A stretch of 13,586 bases of DNA, from the NCBI GenBank assembly GCA_900769175.1, contig CAAGFP010000075.1:1-13586 (forward strand). The letters run 5' to 3'. This DNA comes from Lachnospiraceae bacterium. GTDB lineage: Bacteria > Bacillota > Clostridia > Lachnospirales > Lachnospiraceae. The first letter of the stretch is position 1. Each line of letters starts with the position of its first letter. Below are positions 6,359 through 12,803 of this stretch, in pieces. A program made the translations under genes and the position numbers. A model generated the notes under the pieces. That model searched no databases and had not been told where the DNA came from. It saw only the letters and a list, made by a program, of their open reading frames with translations.

Positions 6359-7278
6359 AACTTGCCCTCCGCATCTTTTCTCTCCTTTCTTGCGCGGAAA
6401 ATACTCAAGGCAAGCAGCATAGCGCAATAGAACAAAATGCCAATGGCAAGAATCAACTGAAAGTCACGCATTTCAGAATAGGAAACAGTGGAAAAACGCA
6501 ACACACAAAAATGTCCCAGGACATAAGCGACAGGAATTAAAATCAGCCGTTCCATCCATATACGGACATGCTGCTTTTTTCGGAACAATAGCCATGCCGC
6601 ACCAAAAAGCACGAACAGCCCTGCATTTAGAATTAACCAATAGCCCAACGAAAGTCCTGGCAGCACAACCCAGCCACCTTCTTCGGGAGCGGGCGTTCCG
6701 TAAATACAAACCGATTCCGCATCATTACCTTGCATATTGTACTGTGTAAAGTAGATAATTATTGGATCGCTATTCACTGGCTCTATCACAGCATTTTGAA
6801 CGCCATGCTTTTCAAACATTTTGTCCCATTTGGACGACCACACTTCGAGGTGATAAACCACCTGCTCTTGATCAGGATTGGTAATCCTTTGAAGTGAATA
6901 GTTTGTTATTTTTTCACTGAAAGAGATTGTTACCGCCCCGTTATCGGCATCTGTTACTGTAACTAAATCCGGAGAATAGGTGAAAAACTCCGGTGCTGTC
7001 AAAAAAGCGAAAGCTGACAGCATCAATGCAAGCAGCACTGCTATCGTACAAAGGATAGTTTTCACTTTCTTTACCAGCAGCGTTTTTTTCAGCCTTTTTA
7101 GTGGTGCGGCGTCGATGTCCGGCTCTGGTTGCACAGGTTCTTTCATCTTTTCCAGTTCCGCACGGCAGGCAGGGCAGATTTCCAAATGCTCCCGCACAAA
7201 CTCTGCTGTATCATTAGAAACCATTTTTTCCGCATAGAGCGGAAGAATATCTCTGATAATATTGCACTCATTCTTCAT
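6355..7278 (-). CDS. Anti-sigma factor 1, zinc-finger, four-TM
   Basis: A 307-residue membrane anti-sigma candidate. The N-terminus has a zf-HC2/ZAS-type zinc site: C5, H31, C35, C38 (HLEICPAC). It should bind and hold sigma factor 1 at the membrane. TM1 is at about 74-94, an outer domain spans about 95-210, and three more TMs lie at about 211-235, 243-262 and 275-297. Most anti-sigmas of this type have one TM, so the extra helices are unusual and may link the protein to the FtsX permeases encoded next. Its ATG overlaps the sigma 1 gene by 11 nt and its stop overlaps the next gene by 4 nt. The N-terminal 45 residues are near-identical in pattern to anti-sigma 2, while the sensing parts differ. 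Confidence 0.85.
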   Translation of the reverse strand: MKNECNIIRDILPLYAEKMVSNDTAEFVREHLEICPACRAELEKMKEPVQPEPDIDAAPLKRLKKTLLVKKVKTILCTIAVLLALMLSAFAFLTAPEFFTYSPDLVTVTDADNGAVTISFSEKITNYSLQRITNPDQEQVVYHLEVWSSKWDKMFEKHGVQNAVIEPVNSDPIIIYFTQYNMQGNDAESVCIYGTPAPEEGGWVVLPGLSLGYWLILNAGLFVLFGAAWLLFRKKQHVRIWMERLILIPVAYVLGHFCVLRFSTVSYSEMRDFQLILAIGILFYCAMLLALSIFRARKERKDAEGKL

Positions 7279-7771
7279 TCTGTGAAGCCTCCATTTCCTT
7301 TTGAATCATTTTTCGTGCCCGGTGATAGGTGACGCAAGCCCAGTTTTCCGTCTTATTAAACAATTCGCCGATCTGCTTGAAGCTCATCTCTCCCAGTGTG
7401 CGCCACATGAAAACCTCTTTATATGGGTCAGGCAGTTCATGTAGCAGCTTTTTTACACATTGCGCGTCCTCGTTTCGGAGAAGCACTTCGTCAGGCGTTT
7501 CTTCTGGCATGGGATTGCACTGTTCCGCATCTGCAACCAGCTCGACATTTCGGTTCTGTTTCAAGTGGGTGTAGTAACAGTTTTTTGCGATCTGGCACAG
7601 CCACACACGAATATCGCAGTCGCCTCGAAACGTATCGATGACCCGTAGCGCACGGAAGAACGCTTCGCTGGTGATATCTTCCGCAAGCCGTTCATTTCCA
7701 CCTGACAGACGCCGGACATACAGAAATACGTCACGAAAATAGTCTTTATATATCTGTTCAAAATCCGCCAC
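7268..7771 (-). CDS. ECF RNA polymerase sigma factor 1
   Basis: A 167-residue ECF sigma factor. Region 2 runs from about residue 3 to 70: FEQIYKDYFRDVFLYVRRL, EDITSEAFFRAL, and CDIRVWLCQIAKN. Region 4 lies at about 110-160: LPDPYKEVFMWRTLGEMSFKQIGELF and WACVTYHRARKM. I choose the GTG at 7771 because AGGAGGTGAT sits 7 nt upstream and the protein then aligns with sigma 2. The longer frame to 7891 intrudes into the ABC-2 permease gene. It lies inside the transporter transcript, between the ABC-2 permease and its anti-sigma, so its level would rise with the operon it probably drives from the repeat promoter at 9943-9990. That target is inferred. Confidence 0.88.
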   Translation of the reverse strand: MADFEQIYKDYFRDVFLYVRRLSGGNERLAEDITSEAFFRALRVIDTFRGDCDIRVWLCQIAKNCYYTHLKQNRNVELVADAEQCNPMPEETPDEVLLRNEDAQCVKKLLHELPDPYKEVFMWRTLGEMSFKQIGELFNKTENWACVTYHRARKMIQKEMEASQNEE

Positions 7772-7811
7772 CTTATCACCTCCTTTGCGACAAATATAGG
7801 AAAAACTATAA

Positions 7812-9011
7812 TCAGCGCTGTGGTTCCCTACGCCTGTATAGCCATACCGACAGGCAAGAAAATAGCACAGCAAATACCACAGAGCAAACAATGATCAGTA
7901 TTTTACGTTCCACCAACAGCCCGAAAATGTTGTAATAATCTGCCGCTCCAAACAGCGTGTCGATATTTCCAATCACGGCGGAAGGGAGCAGTTTCATACA
8001 GCGATGAATGAGTGGTGACAATCCCGAATAACTAAACGACGGGAGAATATACGCAAGTACAGCGGGAATAAACGCTGTAAACGCATTATTTGCCACAGCG
8101 GAGAATAGCATTGTAGTTGCGGCTGCTGCGACTGATGCCAGCAGTCCGAACAACAACCACAAGCCCAATGCACCGCCTATGGACAGGTTATACGGCGATT
8201 TCCGATTGATAAGCTGGATGCTTGCGGGTAGGCTGGATGTTCCGTATATGCAAAGTTGTGTAACAATTGCAACGATTGCAAAAATAGAGAATAGGACAAC
8301 CGCATAGAGCATCGCAGCCAGCACTTTATTTACAAGCATACGGCTTTTACCGTAACGGGTTGTGAGCAGAATAGCGGCTGTTCCGGTGCTTGTTTCATCG
8401 GCGAACAGCGGTACAACACCAATTACGATCAATAGACCGACTACATATTGAAAGAAAAAGGGAATTGTATTAAAGAAATCCTCCCAGCCTCCCATATATG
8501 CGCCATAAAGCGGATAATCTATATGGTCATAAGCTGCCAGAACTTTTTTGACAATGGGACTTTCCGGGTCTGCGGCGGGAACCAGCCCGTGCTCTCCGGG
8601 TAATTTCTCAATCGTTCCCGCATATAACTCGGAAAGGTCACCTGATTCCCTCGCATCCTGCACATACATTGGCAGATAATAAGTACGTGCGCCTACTGAC
8701 ACAATCACGCGGTAGCGGTTAAACTGCTGCCAGTATGCGTTTTCATTTCCGGCTTCAACTTCAGCGCGGATCGCCTCCGCTTCATTCCAGAGCTTTTCCA
8801 GTTCCTCAAGGGGAATCCTGCCAGAATAGATGTTCTGCAACTCCCGGTCATAGCGGATGGCCTCAAAGCCTTTTAATGGCTTCATGTCCTCCGTAACAGT
8901 GCTATATTGCATGGCGGAGACAATCGGTGCAGCAATCAACCATATAAGTCCAACAGTAAGAAGGATCAGAACCGTTTTTTTCCGAAACAGCTTGTATAGC
9001 TCATATCTCAC
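7812..9011 (-). CDS. ABC-2 type transporter permease
   Basis: A 399-residue membrane subunit of the preceding ATPase. TM1 at about 13-33 is followed by a large outer domain (about 35-180) and five TMs at about 183-203, 230-252, 281-303, 309-327 and 370-391, the layout of ABC-2 permeases of the bacitracin/lantibiotic-resistance sort. SPIVKK and YMGGWEDFF sit at the end of the outer domain. The start is a GTG at 9011 overlapping the ATPase stop by 4 nt (GTGA), so the two are coupled. The ECF sigma 1 gene begins 40 nt after its stop. Likely role: removing or flipping a membrane-active compound; the compound is unknown. Confidence 0.85.
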   Translation of the reverse strand: MRYELYKLFRKKTVLILLTVGLIWLIAAPIVSAMQYSTVTEDMKPLKGFEAIRYDRELQNIYSGRIPLEELEKLWNEAEAIRAEVEAGNENAYWQQFNRYRVIVSVGARTYYLPMYVQDARESGDLSELYAGTIEKLPGEHGLVPAADPESPIVKKVLAAYDHIDYPLYGAYMGGWEDFFNTIPFFFQYVVGLLIVIGVVPLFADETSTGTAAILLTTRYGKSRMLVNKVLAAMLYAVVLFSIFAIVAIVTQLCIYGTSSLPASIQLINRKSPYNLSIGGALGLWLLFGLLASVAAAATTMLFSAVANNAFTAFIPAVLAYILPSFSYSGLSPLIHRCMKLLPSAVIGNIDTLFGAADYYNIFGLLVERKILIIVCSVVFAVLFSCLSVWLYRRREPQR

Positions 9012-9886
9012 AGCATTTCACCGCCTTTCTGCCCCGTATAAAAGATATAAGCATCTTCTAGATCCGGACAGGTTGGCTGCGCTCCCTCAAAGGGACATTT
9101 TTCTGCGAGAATGCGCAAGCTCACCCCCTGCGGCGTATGGTGCATTTTACTGATAGTGTGCTGCACAGCTATGCACTCTGCAAGGGAAGGGTCTATTATA
9201 GCCTCCCAAACACATCCACGCACTTTCTCGGTGAGCATTTCAACTGTCCCTTTATATAGGATTTTACCGTTATGTATTAGCAGAATCTGATCCGCGATAT
9301 AAGAAACGTCGGGGACAATATGGGTGGATAAGATCGTTATTTTGCCACAGGATACAGAGCTTATAAGATTTCGGAATCTCACGCGCTCCGCAGGATCAAG
9401 ACCAACTGTCGGTTCGTCCAGAATAAGAATATCCGGGTTATTCAAAAGAGCTTGAGCAATGCCGACACGCTGGCGCATACCACCTGAAAGCTGGACAATT
9501 TTGCTGTCTGCAAAGTCTGTTAAGCCTGTCGTTTCCAGCACTGCACGGATGCTGTCAGTAGCGGCACCACGATCCAGACCTTTCAAATAGGCGAGATAGG
9601 AAAGAAAGCGCTTCACGGAAAAATCTGGGTAATAGCCGAAGTTTTGTGGCAAGAAGCCGAGAATGTTTCGGTATTGCTCTTTGAGGACAGAAATTTCTGT
9701 TCCGTCAAAATAGACTGTTCCGACAGTCGGCTTCATAAGTCCGCATAACATGTGCATCAGCGTTGTTTTTCCCGCCCCATTGGGACCGAGCAGCCCATAT
9801 ACCCCTGGCGTCAAATTGACTGTCACGCTGTCAACTGCTTTCTTCTTTCCGTATGTCTTTGTCAGCGTGTTAAGTTTCAGTTCCAT
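9008..9886 (-). CDS. ABC transporter ATPase, BcrA-like
   Basis: A 292-residue ATPase of the BcrA/CcmA type that partners the ABC-2 permease. Motifs: Walker A GPNGAGKTT (34-42), Q-loop Q81 (FLPQNFG), signature LSGGMRQR (133-140), Walker B ILILDEP (153-159) then TVGLDP, and the switch histidine in LSTHIV. A C-terminal extension of about 80 residues follows, as is common in this family. I choose the ATG at 9886: AAGGAGG lies 6 nt upstream, and a longer frame to 9952 would begin at or upstream of the promoter -10-like box. It is the first gene of the transporter/sigma 1 transcript, directly behind the repeat promoter. Confidence 0.9.
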   Translation of the reverse strand: MELKLNTLTKTYGKKKAVDSVTVNLTPGVYGLLGPNGAGKTTLMHMLCGLMKPTVGTVYFDGTEISVLKEQYRNILGFLPQNFGYYPDFSVKRFLSYLAYLKGLDRGAATDSIRAVLETTGLTDFADSKIVQLSGGMRQRVGIAQALLNNPDILILDEPTVGLDPAERVRFRNLISSVSCGKITILSTHIVPDVSYIADQILLIHNGKILYKGTVEMLTEKVRGCVWEAIIDPSLAECIAVQHTISKMHHTPQGVSLRILAEKCPFEGAQPTCPDLEDAYIFYTGQKGGEML

Positions 9887-9942
9887 GCTAAGCCTCCTTG
9901 CGCACAGGAAAAAATGTCTTTTTTGCTCCCGTTCACTTATAT

Positions 9943-9990
9943 GACTACGCAAAGAGAAAAACCTTACAAGATTTCAGAAAATATTTTTTG
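9943..9990 (-). promoter_or_regulatory. Repeat promoter A, probable ECF target
   Basis: The 28-bp block at 9963-9990 is identical to the block at 11877-11904. Read on the - strand it contains an AT tract (AAAAAATATTTT) and TGAAATCTTGTAAG; 12 bp beyond lies GCGTAGTC (9950-9943). The same spacing and a matching GCGAAGTC occur in copy B. It sits about 60 bp before the BcrA-like ATPase start and 2 bp after the vanZ stop. I read it as an ECF-type promoter with an UP-like tract, though the exact -35 and -10 hexamers are not fixed. Confidence 0.7.
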
Positions 9991-9992
9991 GC

Positions 9993-10604
9993 TTATGATT
10001 TCAGCTTTGCTACTATTGCCTTAATTCCAATGGCTATGAAATAGCCAGCAATAATCCCGGTAAAGTTCATCATTACATCGTCAACATCAAAACTGCGTCC
10101 GATGATAGGCTGTAACAGTTCAACTATAATAGGTGTTATGATGGCAAAAGCAAAGATGTTTCGTGTATTGATTCTCTTTGAAACAAAAGGTAAGAAGAAT
10201 CCCATAGGTAAAAATATGATAAGATTACCCTCCAGCATTGTTCTTACCCAACGACCAATCGTAAATTCCCCTGTTTGGGCTTTCAAGAATGTAGGTACAA
10301 AGTTAAAGCTGCCGGAAAATAGCGGGTCAAGTTCGCCACCGCTATAACCATTACGCAGATAAAACCAAATATAAGTCCAAAGGTTTCTCGGAACAAGGAT
10401 GAGATTGATTAGACCTGTCAGATAACAAACAAAGAGCCAACGCATAATCTCTGTTCCCCATGCGACAGGAAGTTCGTGCTTCTTGATTTTCACAAGTCGA
10501 TAGATTGCGTAAACAAGTCCTACTAAACAGGTAATGGGGACAACTTGAAGAAACAGCCCTATGAGAGAGCCGGACGTCATTATCTCGTATAAAGTATCAA
10601 ACAT
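9993..10604 (-). CDS. VanZ-family membrane protein
   Basis: A 203-residue membrane protein with the VanZ-family signature: NLIIFLPMGFFLP (127-139) and ELLQPIIGRSFDVDDVMMNF to GIIAGY (about 162-188). About five TM segments: 15-37, 53-71, 125-141, 149-165 and 176-198. VanZ of Tn1546 gives low-level teicoplanin resistance; homologues occur in many Firmicutes with other or unknown roles, so a lipid or envelope-shielding role is inferred. It follows anti-sigma 2 by 15 nt with SD AGGAG before the ATG at 10604, so it is the third gene of the sigma 2 transcript. That makes it a putative effector of the sigma 2 response. Confidence 0.88.
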   Translation of the reverse strand: MFDTLYEIMTSGSLIGLFLQVVPITCLVGLVYAIYRLVKIKKHELPVAWGTEIMRWLFVCYLTGLINLILVPRNLWTYIWFYLRNGYSGGELDPLFSGSFNFVPTFLKAQTGEFTIGRWVRTMLEGNLIIFLPMGFFLPFVSKRINTRNIFAFAIITPIIVELLQPIIGRSFDVDDVMMNFTGIIAGYFIAIGIKAIVAKLKS

Positions 10605-10619
10605 ATTTCATCTCCTACT

Positions 10620-11339
10620 TTACGGATGTTCCCGGATTTGTACCACTGCCCATGCTCCCGTATCGTCCTTTTCCACTTTCCAAAGAGCCGGGACATTCCA
10701 ACTGCCGCAAACAACATTTCCGTCATAATCAATCGCTTCACAGGAATAGTACACCCACAAAAACCCTTCCGTATTACCAAGGTGCGCCGACCACAATTCA
10801 AGCGAATAGTTGACAAATGCCACATTTTCATAGCAGTCGGCAGCCGTTGCATATCGTGACAGCACACCATAAAGTTCTTCATTTTCTGTGGTTGTGTGTC
10901 TGGTGTCATGAAAGGCTGCATCTGCCTGGCGTAGAATAGATTGCGCTTCTGCACGATCTGATCTGCTGCCGATATAGGCTAACTTCGCAATTTCGCTGCT
11001 GTTGTAATAGGAAGTTCCGCCGACTTCAACAATTCGGTAAATCGGAAAGTAATGCAGAAAAATAACAATAGCCAACAAACAGGCTGCGGTTATCGTAATA
11101 GCAATCCATTTCTTTTTGCGAATTTTCTTTCTTACCGAAGTTATCACATTTGCGTCTTTTTCCCTTTGCAGGGTAGCTGCCTCGTCCACTTGCTTACCCA
11201 ACTTCATTCTTTCAAATTCTGCGGCACATTCGGGGCAGTTTTCAAGATGCTCCTTGACAAATGCTGCGGTATCTCCACTCACCATATTTTCAAAATACAG
11301 CGGTAGTATATCACGAATAATACTACACTCATTTTTCAT
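10620..11339 (-). CDS. Anti-sigma factor 2, zinc-finger, one-TM
   Basis: A 239-residue membrane anti-sigma candidate. The N-terminal zinc-finger site is C5, H31, C35, C38 (HLENCPEC), placed exactly as in anti-sigma 1. A basic stretch RKKIRKKKW precedes TM1 (about 78-98), and the last 140 residues form an extracytoplasmic domain with a DTRHTTTENEELY segment and aromatic-rich strands. The ATG overlaps the sigma 2 stop by 11 nt, the same overlap as in pair 1. It should hold sigma 2 inactive until an envelope signal arrives. The outer domain differs from that of anti-sigma 1, so the two pairs may sense different cues. Some similarity (NYSLELWS here, NYSLQRI and LEVWSS there) hints that the outer parts share an ancestor. 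Confidence 0.85.
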   Translation of the reverse strand: MKNECSIIRDILPLYFENMVSGDTAAFVKEHLENCPECAAEFERMKLGKQVDEAATLQREKDANVITSVRKKIRKKKWIAITITAACLLAIVIFLHYFPIYRIVEVGGTSYYNSSEIAKLAYIGSRSDRAEAQSILRQADAAFHDTRHTTTENEELYGVLSRYATAADCYENVAFVNYSLELWSAHLGNTEGFLWVYYSCEAIDYDGNVVCGSWNVPALWKVEKDDTGAWAVVQIREHP

Positions 11340-11829
11340 TGATGATTTCCTCCAATCTGCTCTGTATCATTTTCCTTGCTCGGTGGTAGGTAACACAAGC
11401 CCAATTATCAGTCTTTCCGTATAGGTCGCCTATTTCCTTAAATGACAATTCTCCAAAAACACGCCACATGAAAACTTCCTTATATGGGTCAGCCATTGTA
11501 TGTAAAAATTTTCGTATTTGCTGTGCTTCTTCTTGTGTACCAACCTGCGCATCAACAAAAGCGTCCGGGTCAGCTATATTCTGCAATTCCGCTTCGTCAA
11601 CACTTGCGATTCTGCTATTCTTTTTCAGATAGGACAAGTAGGTGTTTTTCGCAATTTGGCAGAGCCATACACACATATCACATTCGCAACGGAAATTATC
11701 TATGGATTTCATTGCCTTAAAAAATGTTTCGCTTGTGATTTCTTCTGCGATATGTTCATTACCCGAAAGCTGCCATATATAGTGATACACCGATTTGAAA
11801 TAGGTGATGTAAATCTGTTCAAACTCCAT
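11329..11829 (-). CDS. ECF RNA polymerase sigma factor 2
   Basis: A 166-residue ECF sigma factor, paralogous to sigma 1. Region 2 covers about residues 3-70 (FEQIYITYFKSVYHYIWQL, EEITSETFFKAM, VWLCQIAKN) and region 4 about 110-160 (MADPYKEVFMWRVFGELSF, WACVTYHRARKM). I choose the ATG at 11829, 8 nt after AAGGTGG; the longer frame to 11850 would begin near the predicted transcription start. The segment C48-E-C50-D-M-C53-V-W-L-C57 has four cysteines in ten residues, two of them not shared by sigma 1. It heads the sigma 2/anti-sigma 2/vanZ transcript behind copy B of the repeat promoter, which suggests autoregulation. Confidence 0.9.
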   Translation of the reverse strand: MEFEQIYITYFKSVYHYIWQLSGNEHIAEEITSETFFKAMKSIDNFRCECDMCVWLCQIAKNTYLSYLKKNSRIASVDEAELQNIADPDAFVDAQVGTQEEAQQIRKFLHTMADPYKEVFMWRVFGELSFKEIGDLYGKTDNWACVTYHRARKMIQSRLEEIINEK

Positions 11830-11856
11830 TACGCTACCACCTTCTTTCACAAGTAA

Positions 11857-11904
11857 GACTTCGCAGAATAAGAAATCTTACAAGATTTCAGAAAATATTT
11901 TTTG
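11857..11904 (-). promoter_or_regulatory. Repeat promoter B, probable ECF autoregulation
   Basis: The second copy of the 28-bp block (11877-11904), followed after 12 bp by GCGAAGTC (11864-11857), lies about 30 bp before the sigma 2 start. In this copy the -35-like part is also a perfect dyad, GAAATCTT-GT-AAGATTTC, which copy A keeps only in part. Common to both copies: AT tract, TGAAATCTTGTAAG, fixed spacing and GCGnAGTC. Confidence 0.7.
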
Positions 11905-11914
11905 TGAGTTGCCA

Positions 11915-11966
11915 GAAAAAAAGACAACAGGGCATCGACACTGCTATACAAAGTCGATGCCCTGTT
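11915..11966 (-). terminator. Rho-independent terminator of the small HTH gene
   Basis: AACAGGGCATCGAC (11926-11939) and GTCGATGCCCTGTT (11953-11966) are perfect 14-bp arms with a 13-nt loop. On the - strand the stem is followed by GTC and a T7 run, so it ends transcription coming from the 12024-12206 gene and insulates the sigma 2 promoter. Confidence 0.85.
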
Positions 11967-12023
11967 CTCTTGTCGGCTTTGCACAGCTATAATGTGCGTA
12001 TGGGTATTACGCAATGAAAATAC

Positions 12024-12206
12024 CTATTTCTTTCTCCTTGCGGTCTTTGTACGTTGGTCGATTGGCTTTTCAGCATCCTTTGGAATCAGCCACATATTTC
12101 CAATGCGAGAAAGCCCGGGGATGCGATTTTCCTCACATAGCTTTTGTACGCGCCTATCAGAGATCCCCCATTTCTTTGCGGCTTCCGGGCAAGACATATA
12201 TTCCAT
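12024..12206 (-). CDS. Small helix-turn-helix (excisionase-like) protein
   Basis: A 60-residue protein with a MerR/excisionase-type winged helix: MSCPEAAKKWGISDRRVQKL (4-23), then RIPGLSRIGNMWLIPKDAEKP (28-48). The tail is strongly basic (RTKTARRKK). Such small HTH genes are often found beside the mobilization genes of clostridial elements, facing the other way. An AGGAGG site lies 11 nt before the ATG, slightly far. It has a good promoter with a dyad in its spacer and its own terminator, so it is a stand-alone, possibly self-regulated gene. A role in controlling mobilization is inferred from its position; an actual excisionase would normally sit beside the integrase. Confidence 0.75.
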   Translation of the reverse strand: MEYMSCPEAAKKWGISDRRVQKLCEENRIPGLSRIGNMWLIPKDAEKPIDQRTKTARRKK

Positions 12207-12232
12207 TTACGATCAGTCCTCCTTTGTTGTTT

Positions 12233-12261
12233 ATTATATACGGGTATACGAATAAAAGCAA
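12233..12261 (-). promoter_or_regulatory. Promoter of the small HTH gene with dyad
   Basis: TTGCTT (-35, 12261-12256), 17 bp, TATAAT (-10, 12238-12233). The dyad TATAC-GG-GTATA (12237-12248) overlaps the -10 and spacer, a good place for an autorepressor to bind. Confidence 0.7.
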
Positions 12262-12329
12262 TGATGATTGTGTGAACAATTTGCCACAATGGAGAAATGC
12301 TTTTTTCGTCCGGTTTTGGAAAAACGCAG

Positions 12330-12440
12330 GGTGTCTACCGTAGTAGTAGTAAGAAAAGAGATACCGTAGCAAGCATAGGGAGTGTAGCCACACTCCCGAA
12401 AATGCCCCTGCCGGTTCATTGCTTGCTGGGATAGTCCCAA
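12330..12440 (+). other. Candidate oriT / relaxosome binding region
   Basis: Just before mobC, a non-coding stretch holds an 8-bp perfect hairpin GGGAGTGT-AGCC-ACACTCCC (12378-12397), two direct copies of TACCGTAG 26 bp apart (12336-12343, 12362-12369), tandem TAG triplets (TAGTAGTAGTAAG) and a smaller palindrome TGGGA-TAG-TCCCA near 12428. Hairpins and iterons of this sort next to mobC and relaxase genes are the usual make-up of an oriT. The nick site cannot be placed by eye. Confidence 0.5.
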
Positions 12441-12473
12441 ACCCTTATTGGAAACAGAAAGGACGGTGAACGA

Positions 12474-12803
12474 ATGGCAAACAGAACGAGGAACAATGTG
12501 CTGCGTGTCCCTGTGACCGCAGAGGAACGGGCATTGATTGAGAAGAAAATGCAGCAGATGGGAACGCGCTGTTTCTCCGTCTACGCCCGTAAAATGCTGA
12601 TTGATGGCTATGTTGTCAAGATTGATTACAGCGACATAAAGGCTATGACTGCCGAGCTGCAAAAGATCGGCACAAATATCAATCAGATTGCCCGACGTGT
12701 CAATGCAACGGGGACAATCTATGCGCAGGACATTGAGGATATCAAGGGGGTGCTGAATGAAATATGGCTGTCACAAAGATCCATCCTATCAAAAGCACCT
12801 TGA
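12474..12803 (+). CDS. mobC: MobC-like relaxosome accessory protein
   Basis: A 109-residue protein of the MobC/relaxosome type. The N-terminal half has a ribbon-helix-helix-like pattern (LRVPVTAEERALIEKKMQQM). The C-terminal segment, about 62-98, has the MobC signature with NINQIARRVNATGTIY and a closing helix IEDIKGVLNEIW. MobC-type proteins bind oriT and help open DNA at the nick for the relaxase. The start at 12474 has an AAAGGA site. The last 40 nt overlap the relaxase gene in another frame, so the two are made together. Confidence 0.85.
   Translation: MANRTRNNVLRVPVTAEERALIEKKMQQMGTRCFSVYARKMLIDGYVVKIDYSDIKAMTAELQKIGTNINQIARRVNATGTIYAQDIEDIKGVLNEIWLSQRSILSKAP

Noticed and set aside
7561..7891. 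Upstream extension of the sigma 1 frame to 7891 and the antisense frame at 7561-7779
   Set aside because: The extension overlaps the ABC-2 permease gene and lacks an SD, whereas the GTG at 7771 has a perfect one. The other frame is a shadow of the sigma gene.
11988..11993. TATAAT on the + strand near 11988, with two small inverted repeats at 11981-12012
   Set aside because: No acceptable -35 at proper spacing (only TTCTCT) and no + strand gene follows. The 5-bp arms are too short to mean much.
851..12349. 13-bp match CTACCGTAGTAGT between the small ORF near 851-863 (- strand) and the oriT region near 12337
   Set aside because: A match of this length is expected a few times by chance in a window this size. 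The first copy lies within a coding-like frame with no matching flanks.
12234..12662. 142-codon open frame on the - strand over the mobC start and oriT region
   Set aside because: It is antisense to the clear mobC gene, covers the promoter and hairpin repeats, and has no SD or recognisable motif.
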